In this document: positions 26,510 to 35,043 of the stretch, one piece after another | Numbering within the stretch: the stretch's first letter is position 1 | How the letters are laid out: every line of letters starts with the position of its first letter | Origin: Flavobacteriales bacterium 33_180_T64 | GTDB taxonomy: Bacteria > Bacteroidota > Bacteroidia > Flavobacteriales > Flavobacteriaceae | NCBI GenBank assembly: GCA_002162685.1 | Contig: MAAQ01000013.1 | Location: 124,001-188,000 of the forward strand | Length of the DNA stretch: 64,000 nucleotides | Direction: 5' to 3' | Program-made: the position numbers and the translations under genes | Notes under the pieces: model-generated | What the model saw: only the letters and a program-made list of their open reading frames with translations | What the model was told of the DNA's origin: nothing | The model's database searches: none

Positions 26510-26589
26510 TTGAAGATGCAATTAACTCATAAATAGCGTTTTATACAAAATCAAAAAATATTAATAATTACATAATATTAGCATTACAA

Positions 26590-26616
26590 TTAACTTACGT
26601 TAGTTAATCATATTTG
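26590..26616 (+). promoter_or_regulatory. Imperfect palindrome and -7-like box of an unannotated transcript
   Basis: TTAACTTACGTTAGTTAA (26590-26607) is an 18-bp imperfect palindrome. It is followed 1 nt later by CATATTTG (26609-26616), 7 of 8 matches to the -7 consensus. There is no gene downstream until a terminator about 80 nt on. Confidence 0.4.
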
Positions 26617-26620
26617 TATA

Positions 26621-26725
26621 GTGTTTAAAACACACTATTAGTTTTTCATTTTTAAATCTATTAGTTTTTGTCGACTAGGTAAATATGATTACTAATAAGG
26701 CTGCTTTTTTTAGCAGCCTTTTTTT
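26621..26725 (+). ncRNA. Candidate small RNA upstream of the porin gene
   Basis: Predicted transcript of about 105 nt from the -7-like box at 26609-26616 to a strong intrinsic terminator at 26697-26725. It contains two copies of CTATTAGTTTTT (26635-26646 and 26658-26669). The second copy lies in TATTAGTTTTTGTCG (26659-26673), the perfect reverse complement of CGACAAAAACTAATA (26782-26796), which is the predicted 5' end of the porin mRNA just ahead of its ATG. The only short frame inside runs through the terminator and looks accidental. An alternative is that the region is an untranslated relic or an inverted repeat with no RNA product. Confidence 0.4.
26697..26725 (+). terminator. Strong intrinsic terminator without an annotated upstream gene
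   Basis: Stem AAGGCTGCT / AGCAGCCTT, loop of six T, then seven T. It lies about 80 bp before the porin start and more than 600 bp after the previous plus-strand gene, which has its own terminator; hence something short must be transcribed towards it. Confidence 0.88.
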
Positions 26726-26733
26726 ATTTAAAG

Positions 26734-26778
26734 TTAATCATTAGGAAACATTAAGTTAACATAAGAGTTGGTTATTTG
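26734..26778 (+). promoter_or_regulatory. Pho-box-like array plus -7 box of the porin gene
   Basis: Hexamers TTAATC (26734), GAAACA (26745) and TTAACA (26756) at exact 11-bp steps, then a 9-nt gap, then the octamer GTTATTTG (26771-26778). The last six bases TATTTG fit a -7 box loosely. The 9-nt gap equals that of the lipoprotein promoter at 21734-21744. The predicted start of transcription near 26783 leaves a leader of only about 20 nt. Confidence 0.6.
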
Positions 26779-26803
26779 CAGCGACAAAAACTAATACATA
26801 CTA

Positions 26804-28003
26804 ATGAAACTTAAATTCACACTTGCACTATTGTGCATTGTATCCTATGTAAATTCACAAGAAATTAGTGATACTTCATTCGGAAAAGGACTAATAAATT
26901 TTACAGCAAAAGACAGCTCATTTAGCGTAAAGTTTGCGCCGCGTTTTCAAGTACGCTCAATTTCATCATGGGATCATGATGGAAACCAATACGGAAGTCC
27001 AGAACATAATTTCATCGTAAGACGAGCACGTTTAAAGTTTAGCGGTTTTGCGTATAGTCCAAAATTAAAATACAAAATTGAACTAGGATTATCAAATAGA
27101 GATATCTCTGGCGCAAACGAGTTTAATAGAAATACGCCTCGCTATATATTAGATGCAGTAATAATGTGGAATTTTTCAAAAAACTGGGAGCTTTGGGCAG
27201 GTCAAACTAAACTACCAGGAAATGTTGAACGTGTTGTGTCTTCAGGGAATCTACAATTAATTGATCGCTCTTTACTAAATAGCCGTTTTAATATTGATCG
27301 TGATTTAGGAGTTCAATTACGTCATAAAAGTAATTTAGGAGGTGAATTTTTAATGCGTGAAAAAATCGCAATCACACAAGGAGAAGGTCGTAATGTAAGT
27401 GAAGGAAACCAAGGTGGTTTACAATATACAGCTCGCGTTGAATTTTTACCGTTTGGAACCTTTAAATCTAAAGGGGATTATGTACAAGCAGATTTAAAAC
27501 GTGAGAAGAAACCAAAACTAATGCTTGGTTTCACATACAATCTTAATCAAGATGCAGTTAGAGAACGTGGAGTAGCAGGAGATTATATGTTTAAAAGTGA
27601 TGGATCGCTTTACGAAACAGATATCACAACTGTTTTTGCTGATGCAATGTTTAAATACAACGGCTTTTCTTTTATGGGAGAATATGCAAAAAGAACAGCA
27701 GACAATCCAGCAGCTATAGACATAGATGACACGACTCCAACAGGTGATGTTGTATTAGCTGGTAATGCATTAAACCTTCAAGCAGGTTACTTATTTAAAA
27801 GTAATTATGAAATCGTAGGTCGTTTTACAACTGTAGATTATGAGTCTATTACTGGAACACTACCAAAAGAGCAATACACTATAGGAGCCTCAAGATATAT
27901 TGTAGGACATAAACTAAAAGTTCAATCAGATATTAGTTACACTACTTTAAATGGAAATGATGATAACATTACATTCAGACTAGGGTTTGATATTCATTTT
28001 TAA
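26804..28003 (+). CDS. OprP/OprO-type (phosphate-selective) porin
   Basis: A 399-residue outer-membrane protein of the Porin_O_P family, whose Pseudomonas members form phosphate- or polyphosphate-selective channels. It has a signal peptide (KLKFTLALLCIVSYVNSQ) and alternating beta-strand pattern through the whole length, with FAPRFQVRSISSWDHDGN, NFIVRRARLKFSGFAYSPKL, AGQTKLPGNVERVVSSGNLQ (the family hallmark near residue 130) and the C-terminal ITFRLGFDIHF strand. It precedes a PiT phosphate transporter by 90 bp, which strongly supports a phosphate role. Phosphate selectivity itself rests on the family and context. Confidence 0.9.
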   Translation: MKLKFTLALLCIVSYVNSQEISDTSFGKGLINFTAKDSSFSVKFAPRFQVRSISSWDHDGNQYGSPEHNFIVRRARLKFSGFAYSPKLKYKIELGLSNRDISGANEFNRNTPRYILDAVIMWNFSKNWELWAGQTKLPGNVERVVSSGNLQLIDRSLLNSRFNIDRDLGVQLRHKSNLGGEFLMREKIAITQGEGRNVSEGNQGGLQYTARVEFLPFGTFKSKGDYVQADLKREKKPKLMLGFTYNLNQDAVRERGVAGDYMFKSDGSLYETDITTVFADAMFKYNGFSFMGEYAKRTADNPAAIDIDDTTPTGDVVLAGNALNLQAGYLFKSNYEIVGRFTTVDYESITGTLPKEQYTIGASRYIVGHKLKVQSDISYTTLNGNDDNITFRLGFDIHF

Positions 28004-28092
28004 ACTATAAAAACATAACAATTAGGTAACGTCTTAAAGAGAAATAATAAAGATATTTGCAGGCCTTTTTAAACTATTTAAATTAAAAGATT

Positions 28093-30393
28093 ATGGATAA
28101 TATTTATTTTTATATGATTATAGCGTTGGCCATTTTAGCAATAGCTGATTTGGTTGTAGGTGTTAGTAATGATGCAGTAAACTTTTTAAATTCAGCAATA
28201 GGTTCTAAAGCTATTTCATTTAAAACTATAATGATTGTTGCTAGCCTTGGTGTTGCTGTTGGTGCAGTATTCTCAAGCGGCATGATGGAAGTTGCTAGAA
28301 AAGGAATTTTTAATCCGAGTGAATTTATGTTCAACGAGATTATGATCATTTTTATGGCTGTCATGATTACAGACATACTTCTTCTTGATTTTTTCAATTC
28401 AGTGGGTATGCCTACTTCTACAACTGTATCTATTGTATTTGAATTATTAGGTGCAGCAGTTGCTATAGCCTTGATAAAGATTTATGCAGGTGGAGGTAGT
28501 TTTGGAGATGTTATAAATTACATCAACACTTCTAAAGCCTCACAAATAATATTTGGTATACTGCTCTCGGTCGTCGTCGCGTTCTCCATTGGAGCGCTAG
28601 TACAATGGATCTCAAGACTATTATTATCCTATAATTTTGAAAAGAAAGCACACTGGGTTGGTGCCTTATTTGGAGGTTTTGCTTTAACAGCAATAACTTA
28701 TTTCATTTTTATGAAAGGTTTAAAAGGCACTTCATATGCAAAAGAATCATTTGATATTCTTGGAGGAGGAACGATGAAGAATTTCTTAGAAACTCAAGTA
28801 TTACCTATTATTTTGGTGAGTTCTGTATTCTGGTCATTATTTTCTTATGCATTAATCCACTTTTTAAAAACAAATATTTACAAGCTTATTATCATTGTTG
28901 GGACTTTTGCCTTAGCATTAGCTTTTGCTGGTAATGATTTAGTGAATTTTATTGGTGTTCCAGTAGCAGCATTCAATGCTTTTACAGAATGGACGGCATC
29001 TGGATTAGCTGCTGATAAATTTCCGATGACTGTTTTAGCTGAAAAAGTGCCAACTAATAACTGGTTATTGTTTGGAGCAGGAATGATAATGGTATTAACC
29101 TTATGGTTTTCTTCCAAAGCAAAAAACGTTGTAAAGACATCTTTAGATCTTTCAAGTCAAGGAGCAACTCAAGAGCGTTTTCAACCAAACTTTCTATCTC
29201 GTGGATTTGTAAGAACTGCGATAGCCTTATCCCAGTTTTCAGCTTACATATTGCCAACAACTTGGCAGGCCAAAATTGAAAAACAATTTGAGACTCCTGA
29301 TGTTACCCTAACAAAAATTGAAGACAAAGATCTCCCTGCTTTTGATATGGTTCGTGCTGCCGTAAACTTGATGGTTGCAGCAGTATTAATTTCAATTGCA
29401 ACTTCATATAAATTACCATTATCTACAACCTATGTAACCTTTATGGTTGCTATGGGTACATCTTTAGCCGATCGTGCTTGGGGAGCAGAAAGTGCTGTTT
29501 ATAGAGTAGCAGGTGTGTTAAATGTTATTGGAGGTTGGTTCTTTACCGCCTTTAGCGCCTTTACTGCTGCTGCATTAGTAGCATATCTATTAAACCTTAA
29601 TTTAGATGTCATGTTTCCAATTTTATTGGTTACTGCTTTTGGGTTACTAATTAGAAGTTCAATAGTTCATAATAAAAAATCTAAAAAAGGGAAAGCTGAA
29701 GACAGTTTAAAAGAAACTGGCAGTAGTTCTGTACAAGGTGTTATTCTTGAAAGTGCAAGTAATATTTCAAATGTTGTAAAACGCGGAAATAGAATTTATA
29801 CAAATGCTGTAAAAGGATTAGCAAAACAAGATTTAATTTTATTAAAAAAGAATAAGAAACAAATTGACAAACTGTCTGACGAAGTAGATAGCTTACGTGA
29901 TAACATCTTCTATTTTATTAAAAACTTAGATGAAACTAGTCTTAGAGCAAGTAGTTTTTACATTAATATCTTAGGCTATTTACAAGATATGACTCAATCT
30001 TTGGAATACATTTCTAAAACAAGTCATAAACATATTAATAACAATCATAAAAAACTTAAGTTTAGTCAAATTAAAGAGCTTAAAGAAATTGATGATGCCC
30101 TTGAAGCCCTTTTTAATGATACTAAAACTGCATTCGATTCTCATTCATTTGAACAGATAGGCTCTATTATTAATCGCAAGAAGGAACTCTTTGATTTAGT
30201 AACAGATAAAATTGTTAAGCAAGTTGCTAGAACAAGAACTGAAGAATCTAGTCCTAAAAATACAACCTTATACTTTGGCTTATTATTAGAGACCAAAGAT
30301 TTACTAACTGCAACTATGAATTTATTAGAAGAGTATTACAACTCACATGATAGCTCTGTAGAGCCAGCAAAGGTTAATGATACTGAAGAATAG
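28093..30393 (+). CDS. PiT-family inorganic phosphate transporter with PhoU-like C-terminal domain
   Basis: Inner-membrane low-affinity phosphate permease of 766 residues. The two family signatures are present: VVGVSNDAVNFLNSAIGSKA (about 22-41) and FAGNDLVNFIGVPVAAFNAF (about 277-296). About ten to twelve membrane helices end near residue 520. Residues about 540-755 form a charged, helical region (NVVKRGNRIYTNAVKGLAKQ, EVDSLRDNIFYFIKNL, ISKTSHKHINNNHKKLK) resembling a PhoU/DUF47 helical bundle, a domain that often regulates Pi transport and is usually a separate gene beside PiT. The fused layout is seen in other Bacteroidota. It has a possible own -7 box (GATATTTG, 28052-28059) and a weak hexamer pair (ATAACA 28015, GTAACG 28026), so it may be expressed both with the porin and alone. 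A terminator follows. Confidence 0.93.
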   Translation: MDNIYFYMIIALAILAIADLVVGVSNDAVNFLNSAIGSKAISFKTIMIVASLGVAVGAVFSSGMMEVARKGIFNPSEFMFNEIMIIFMAVMITDILLLDFFNSVGMPTSTTVSIVFELLGAAVAIALIKIYAGGGSFGDVINYINTSKASQIIFGILLSVVVAFSIGALVQWISRLLLSYNFEKKAHWVGALFGGFALTAITYFIFMKGLKGTSYAKESFDILGGGTMKNFLETQVLPIILVSSVFWSLFSYALIHFLKTNIYKLIIIVGTFALALAFAGNDLVNFIGVPVAAFNAFTEWTASGLAADKFPMTVLAEKVPTNNWLLFGAGMIMVLTLWFSSKAKNVVKTSLDLSSQGATQERFQPNFLSRGFVRTAIALSQFSAYILPTTWQAKIEKQFETPDVTLTKIEDKDLPAFDMVRAAVNLMVAAVLISIATSYKLPLSTTYVTFMVAMGTSLADRAWGAESAVYRVAGVLNVIGGWFFTAFSAFTAAALVAYLLNLNLDVMFPILLVTAFGLLIRSSIVHNKKSKKGKAEDSLKETGSSSVQGVILESASNISNVVKRGNRIYTNAVKGLAKQDLILLKKNKKQIDKLSDEVDSLRDNIFYFIKNLDETSLRASSFYINILGYLQDMTQSLEYISKTSHKHINNNHKKLKFSQIKELKEIDDALEALFNDTKTAFDSHSFEQIGSIINRKKELFDLVTDKIVKQVARTRTEESSPKNTTLYFGLLLETKDLLTATMNLLEEYYNSHDSSVEPAKVNDTEE

Positions 30394-30414
30394 ATTTCTT
30401 TAAATACAGGTCAT

Positions 30415-30446
30415 ATAAAAGCCATCTCTTTTGAGATGGCTTTTAT
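30415..30446. terminator. Bidirectional intrinsic terminator
   Basis: Stem ATAAAAGCCATCTC / GAGATGGCTTTTAT with loop TTTT, between the convergent PiT and RDD genes. Confidence 0.9.
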
Positions 30447-30448
30447 AT

Positions 30449-30955
30449 TTATTCGCCTATTCTTCCTATTTCACTAAGACCTTCAATAGTCTGCTTTTTA
30501 GCTTCAAACTTCTCTATATCTACAACATAAGTTTTAGACATTGTATCGTGCCATCCTTTACCTATATCTCCTAGAAATGAAAGCCCTTCTAAAGGGATCA
30601 TTCGACATAATGTTCTCACCAAAACTTCATTAAATGTTGGTTTAGAACCATCAAATAAAACCACTTTAGTTTTAGTTATATATTTACCTATTGACCGTCC
30701 AGTAAGTGTTTCAACTGTTGTATAATACACTAGTAGTATCATGTATGCAAATACATAATCTACTATTCTGCTATCAGATTCAATAATGATATCATACAAT
30801 GCATAACTCCCTGTTAATTCTGAAATTATACCAATAAGAATACCTACAATAAAAATTAGTATCACTCGTATAATATAATCAATTATTAGATTTGCAAACC
30901 GTACACCTTTTGTAGCTAAGACATCTTCTGTAACAGTATATTTTATATGATTCAT
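30449..30955 (-). CDS. RDD-family membrane protein (copy 1)
   Basis: A 168-residue integral membrane protein of the RDD family. The family motif region is ATKGVRFANLIIDYIIR with Arg and Asp, followed by three helices (about 30-55, 75-97) and the conserved GRSIGKYITKTKVV loop. The C-terminus carries LVRTLCRMIPLEGLSFLGDI and KGWHDTMSKTYVV, where RDD proteins are most conserved. Function of RDD proteins is not well established (some link to ion or antimicrobial transport). It is a paralogue of the gene at 31762-32271. On the minus strand a perfect -7 box TATATTTG (30981-30988) precedes it. Confidence 0.88.
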   Translation of the reverse strand: MNHIKYTVTEDVLATKGVRFANLIIDYIIRVILIFIVGILIGIISELTGSYALYDIIIESDSRIVDYVFAYMILLVYYTTVETLTGRSIGKYITKTKVVLFDGSKPTFNEVLVRTLCRMIPLEGLSFLGDIGKGWHDTMSKTYVVDIEKFEAKKQTIEGLSEIGRIGE

Positions 30956-30980
30956 AAAAATTGTGTTAATTAGTTAATTT

Positions 30981-30988
30981 CAAATATA
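30981..30988 (-). promoter_or_regulatory. -7 promoter box of RDD gene 1
   Basis: Minus-strand TATATTTG, a full match to TAnnTTTG, 25 nt before the ATG. Confidence 0.6.
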
Positions 30989-31042
30989 ATATTCTACAAA
31001 TAAAATCAAATAGTTTAACTTAGAATATTCAAATTCATCTGT

Positions 31043-31765
31043 ATGAGGTTTCTTTCAATTATAATAATTGCAATTATTAGTATTCAATCTTTAGTCGCTC
31101 AAAATATAAATGGCCAAATGCTTTTAGAGCGTAGCATTGAGTATCATGATCCAAATCAAAAATGGACAACTTTTAGTGGCGAACTTTATATAACTATGGA
31201 AACGCCTAATAGTCCAAATAGAGATAGTAAAATTCAAATAAATCTACCTTTAGAATACTTTTATATCAATTCTATTCAAGGAGACATAAGTTATGAGTTT
31301 ACAGTTAATAAAGGAGATTGTGGAACTTCAACTATGAATGCTGGAGCTATAAAAAAGTTTGGAACCTTGCCAAAAGACGCATGGTGTGACAAAGCTAAAC
31401 TTTATAAAAATTATTATACTTACCTCTATGGATTACCCATGAAATTGAAAGACCCAGGAACCATTATAGATGACACTGTAGAACGCAAATCTTTTAAAGG
31501 CAAAGATTTCCTCGTATTAAAAGTGTCTTACGACAAGAGTGTTGGCAGTGATGTATGGTATTTCTATTTTAACCCTAAAACTTATGCCATGGAAATCTAT
31601 CAGTTTTTTAAAACGGATAAGAATGGTGAACTAAAATTAGATAGTGGTGAATATATTTTACTAACTGATACTAAAACCATAAATGCTATTAAAATACCCA
31701 AAATAAGAGCTTGGTATTACAATAAAGATGATACGTATTTAGGAACAGATATTCTAAAAGATTAA
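31043..31765 (+). CDS. Exported DUF6503-like protein
   Basis: A 240-residue exported protein with a signal peptide (RFLSIIIIAIISIQSLVAQ). The mature part begins NGQMLLERSIEYHDPNQKW, the pattern of a Bacteroidota-specific family (DUF6503), which looks distantly like the LolA/LolB lipoprotein-carrier fold: repeated beta-strands and threonines in TFSGELYITMETPNSPN and MEIYQFFKTDKNGELKLDSG. The match to this family is from memory of its N-terminal motif, so the domain name is tentative and no function is known. Its 3' end overlaps the convergent RDD gene by 4 bp. Confidence 0.7.
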   Translation: MRFLSIIIIAIISIQSLVAQNINGQMLLERSIEYHDPNQKWTTFSGELYITMETPNSPNRDSKIQINLPLEYFYINSIQGDISYEFTVNKGDCGTSTMNAGAIKKFGTLPKDAWCDKAKLYKNYYTYLYGLPMKLKDPGTIIDDTVERKSFKGKDFLVLKVSYDKSVGSDVWYFYFNPKTYAMEIYQFFKTDKNGELKLDSGEYILLTDTKTINAIKIPKIRAWYYNKDDTYLGTDILKD

Positions 31766-32271
31766 AGCTCTTGCCCTATTTGTCCTATTTGATCTAACTC
31801 AAAAACAGAATCCTTTTTTTCGTTGAATTTACCAGCTTGAACAACATAAGTTTGTGCGATAGAATCATGCCATCCTTTTCCATTTGCTCCAAGAAAAGAC
31901 AAGGCGTCAAAAGGAATCCATCTACTCAAACTTCTCTTAAGAATTTGTTTTGTAGTTGGCACTTCTCCATTAAAAGAGACGACCATTGTATTGGTTACAA
32001 GTTTACCTAAAGTTTTATAACTATATTTTTCCATTGAAAAATAGTACAAAAACATCAATAAATAACTTACTACAAGGTCTTCAAAGCCAGACATCTCATT
32101 CCAATAATCATTTAAGGTATAATTTCCTGTAAATTCACCTAAATAGTAAAAGCCATATGACAAGCCATACATTACAGCATATTGCGGAATTAAATCTATA
32201 AAATGATGTAATAATCGCTGTCCTTTACTTGCTAATAAATCTTTAGAAACATAAAACGAATTATTAGACAT
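31762..32271 (-). CDS. RDD-family membrane protein (copy 2)
   Basis: A 169-residue membrane protein, paralogous to the gene at 30449-30955: both share the end pattern FLGxxGKGWHDxxxxTYVV, an FxxKK segment, and a final IGxIG. The N-terminal LASKGQRLLHHFIDLIPQ holds the family Arg/Asp, and three helices follow. Two RDD genes on the same strand separated by an unrelated plus-strand gene suggest a local duplication, possibly with later insertion of the middle gene. Function unknown. Confidence 0.88.
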   Translation of the reverse strand: MSNNSFYVSKDLLASKGQRLLHHFIDLIPQYAVMYGLSYGFYYLGEFTGNYTLNDYWNEMSGFEDLVVSYLLMFLYYFSMEKYSYKTLGKLVTNTMVVSFNGEVPTTKQILKRSLSRWIPFDALSFLGANGKGWHDSIAQTYVVQAGKFNEKKDSVFELDQIGQIGQEL

Positions 32272-32302
32272 TATTTAATTGGTATTAGAAACATTCAAAC
32301 AT

Positions 32303-32335
32303 AAAAAAACCATCCTTAAAAAGGATGGTTTTTTT
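32303..32335. terminator. Bidirectional intrinsic terminator
   Basis: Perfect 15-bp stem (AAAAAAACCATCCTT / AAGGATGGTTTTTTT) with a 3-nt loop AAA. On the minus strand it terminates the nrdB-nrdA operon; it stands between nrdA and RDD copy 2. Confidence 0.93.
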
Positions 32336-32352
32336 ATATTAATACAACACTA

Positions 32353-34830
32353 TTAAGATCCACACATTAAGCAGTCATCACCTTCAGCTTCTTTAGCTTG
32401 AGCAATTAATGCTTTCATTTCATCTGCACTCATTGGTTCTACTTCTATTTTCTCTGTAGTTTGCTTTGCAAATTTCACAGCAGTTTCAGCAGCTTTTTGT
32501 TGCTTTTTCACAATATTATCGACTTCAACCTCCTGCACTTCTGCTACAGGCTCTGCTTTTTCTGCTCTAGTAATTGTTATTTTTTTCGCATCAACTGCAC
32601 TCTTTGTACGCAAATAGTACATCCCTGTTTTTAATCCGCTCTTCCATGCATAGAAATGCATTGACGTTAATTTCGCCATAGTTGCACCTTCCATAAATAA
32701 GTTTAGTGATTGTGATTGATCAATAAAATAACCTCTATGACGAGACATATCTATAATATCTTTCATCGATAATTCCCAAACCGTCTTGTACAACTCTTTT
32801 ATGTCTTTAGGAATATTATCTACCGCTTGTATAGAACCGTTGGCTCTCATGATTTCATTTTTCAAATCTTCATTCCAAAGCCCTAAATCTATTAAATCTT
32901 CTAATAAATGTTTATTAACTACGATAAACTCACCAGATAAGACACGACGTGTATAAATGTTAGATGTATAAGGTTCAAAACACTCATTATTTCCTAATAT
33001 TTGAGATGTAGATGCGGTTGGCATTGGTGCAACTAATAATGAATTACGCACGCCATTTTTTAAGATTTGCTTACGTAATTTTGCCCAATCCCAAAGTCCG
33101 CTCAGTTCTTCATCTTTAATTCCCCAAAGGTTAAATTGAAATTCACCTTTACTTATAGGAGAGCCTTCATAACTTTGATAAGGCCCATCAACTTTTGCTT
33201 CTTCCATACTTGCTGTAACAGCAGCAAAATACAATGTTTCAAAAATATCGTGGTTTAATTTTTTAGCTTCATCACTGGTAAAAGGCATTCTCAATTTGAT
33301 AAATGTATCTGCTAATCCTTGTACACCTAAACCAATTGGTCTGTGGCGAAAATTAGAATTCTCAGCTTCTTTTACAGGATAATAATTTCTATCAATAACT
33401 TTATTTAAGTTTTTAGTAACACGTTTTGTAATTCTAAATAACTCTTTATGATCAAACTCTCCGTTTTTAACAAACATTGGCAAAGCAATAGATGCTAAAT
33501 TACATACAGCAACTTCATCTGGAGAGGTATACTCCATAATTTCTGTACATAAATTTGAAGAACGAATGGTTCCTAAATTCTTCTGGTTAGACTTACGATT
33601 TGCTGCATCTTTATACAACATGTAAGGCGTTCCTGTTTCAATTTGAGATTCTAATATTTTCTCCCAAAGTTCACGTGCTTTTATAGCTTTACGCCCTTTA
33701 CCTTCTGTTTCATATTTGGTATATAATGCTTCAAACTCTTCGCTATGCACATCACATAACCCTGGACATTCATTAGGACACATTAAGGTCCATTCGGCAT
33801 TTTCCTGCACACGTTTCATGAATAAATCTGGCATCCACATTGCGTAAAACAAATCACGAGCACGTAATTCTTCGGCTCCATGATTCTTCTTTAAATCCAA
33901 GAAGCTCATGATATCAGCATGCCATGGTTCTATATACATTGCAAAACTTCCTTTTCGTTTTCCGCCACCTTGATCTACATAACGTGCAGTATCATTATAC
34001 ACTTTAAGCATTGGCACAATACCATTACTTGTTCCATTTGTTCCTGCGATATAACTTCCTGTCGCTCGTACATTATGGATAGATAAACCTATTCCACCGG
34101 CAGATTGTGAAATCTTAGCGGTTTGTTTTAATGTATCATAAATACCATCTATACTATCATCTTTTATCGTTAATAGAAAACATGATGACATTTGTGGTTT
34201 TGGTGTACCTGAGTTAAATAATGTTGGTGTAGCGTGTGTAAAATACTTTTTAGACATTAACTCATACGTCTCAATTGCTGCTTCTAAATCGTTAAGATGA
34301 ATACCAATAGACACTCGCATTAACATGTGTTGTGGTCGCTCTGCAATTTGTCCGTTTAATTTTAAAAGGTATGAACGTTCTAAAGTTTTAAATCCAAAAT
34401 AATCATAACCAAAATCACGATTATATATGATAGCTGAATCTAATTGTTCTTTATTATCCTGAATTACTTTGTAAACCTCATCACTTAATAAAGGTGCCTT
34501 TTTACCATTTCTAGGATTTACATAAAGATATAAATCTGTCATTACCTCGCTAAAGGTTTTTTTTGTGTTTTTATGTAAATTAGAAACCGAAATACGGGCA
34601 GCCAAACGCGCATAATCTGGATGAGCAGTTGTCATTGTTGCTGCTTGCTCTGCTGCCAAATTATCCAATTCACTTGTAGTTACACCATCATATAAGCCAT
34701 CAATTACTCGCATTGCTACTTTAATTGGATCAACAAGTTCATTAAGTCCATAACACAGTTTACGTACTCTCGCAGTAATCTTGTCGAACATTATTGGCTC
34801 TTTTCTTCCGTCTCTTTTTAATACAAACAT
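32353..34830 (-). CDS. nrdA: Ribonucleoside-diphosphate reductase class Ia, alpha (catalytic) subunit
   Basis: Large subunit of aerobic ribonucleotide reductase, which makes dNDPs from NDPs in the cytoplasm with the NrdB radical subunit. The 825-residue protein opens with an ATP-cone allosteric domain ([16 protein letters not shown], about 1-95), then the reductase barrel with [20 protein letters not shown] (active-site Cys in SSC), [20 protein letters not shown] (second active-site Cys and Glu), and [17 protein letters not shown]. The C-terminus DDCLMCGS is the redox CxxC tail that is re-reduced by thioredoxin or glutaredoxin. A Lys/Glu-rich linker (about 745-800) precedes it. It is the second gene of an operon behind nrdB, with a 213-nt structured spacer. 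Confidence 0.99.
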   Translation of the reverse strand: MFVLKRDGRKEPIMFDKITARVRKLCYGLNELVDPIKVAMRVIDGLYDGVTTSELDNLAAEQAATMTTAHPDYARLAARISVSNLHKNTKKTFSEVMTDLYLYVNPRNGKKAPLLSDEVYKVIQDNKEQLDSAIIYNRDFGYDYFGFKTLERSYLLKLNGQIAERPQHMLMRVSIGIHLNDLEAAIETYELMSKKYFTHATPTLFNSGTPKPQMSSCFLLTIKDDSIDGIYDTLKQTAKISQSAGGIGLSIHNVRATGSYIAGTNGTSNGIVPMLKVYNDTARYVDQGGGKRKGSFAMYIEPWHADIMSFLDLKKNHGAEELRARDLFYAMWMPDLFMKRVQENAEWTLMCPNECPGLCDVHSEEFEALYTKYETEGKGRKAIKARELWEKILESQIETGTPYMLYKDAANRKSNQKNLGTIRSSNLCTEIMEYTSPDEVAVCNLASIALPMFVKNGEFDHKELFRITKRVTKNLNKVIDRNYYPVKEAENSNFRHRPIGLGVQGLADTFIKLRMPFTSDEAKKLNHDIFETLYFAAVTASMEEAKVDGPYQSYEGSPISKGEFQFNLWGIKDEELSGLWDWAKLRKQILKNGVRNSLLVAPMPTASTSQILGNNECFEPYTSNIYTRRVLSGEFIVVNKHLLEDLIDLGLWNEDLKNEIMRANGSIQAVDNIPKDIKELYKTVWELSMKDIIDMSRHRGYFIDQSQSLNLFMEGATMAKLTSMHFYAWKSGLKTGMYYLRTKSAVDAKKITITRAEKAEPVAEVQEVEVDNIVKKQQKAAETAVKFAKQTTEKIEVEPMSADEMKALIAQAKEAEGDDCLMCGS

Positions 34831-34850
34831 ACTTTACACATTTTTAGTTT

Positions 34851-34964
34851 TTTTTCTGAAGCCATCTTTCAGAAAAAGGGTTAGTTAGTTACCATTAATC
34901 AGCAGGAAACTGATTAGTAGTTGAATTAATTATTAGGTTTTATATTGAAATTAAAACCGGTTTT
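34851..34964 (-). promoter_or_regulatory. Structured nrdB-nrdA intercistronic leader
   Basis: The 213-bp spacer contains three perfect-stem hairpins in series: TTTTTCTGAA / TTCAGAAAAA (34851-34877), TAATCAG / CTGATTA (34896-34916) and GGTTTTA / TAAAACC (34936-34958). A palindrome AAAACCGGTTTT (34953-34964) overlaps the third stem, so the two folds would be mutually exclusive. No open frame of interest lies here. A role in setting NrdA levels is inferred. Confidence 0.4.
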
Positions 34965-35043
34965 GCCTTTTTGAGGTCAACAAGACACTCAAGCGATTAT
35001 CAAACCAGTTAAAATATTTCTGTCTTAGATTTACGTTTTGGTT

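Noticed and set aside
26685-26744. A 19-codon frame starting at 26685 in the candidate small RNA
   Set aside because: It runs straight through the terminator hairpin and has low-complexity Phe/Leu content; not taken as a gene.
28015-28059. Weak hexamers (ATAACA 28015, GTAACG 28026) and GATATTTG before the PiT gene
   Set aside because: Two hexamers are in 11-bp register, but the next position is AAGAGA and the gap to the octamer is 20 nt, so it does not match the pattern of the other two promoters. Noted in the PiT entry only.
28110-29260. Three antisense frames within the PiT gene
   Set aside because: All are opposite strongly conserved PiT coding sequence; no independent support.
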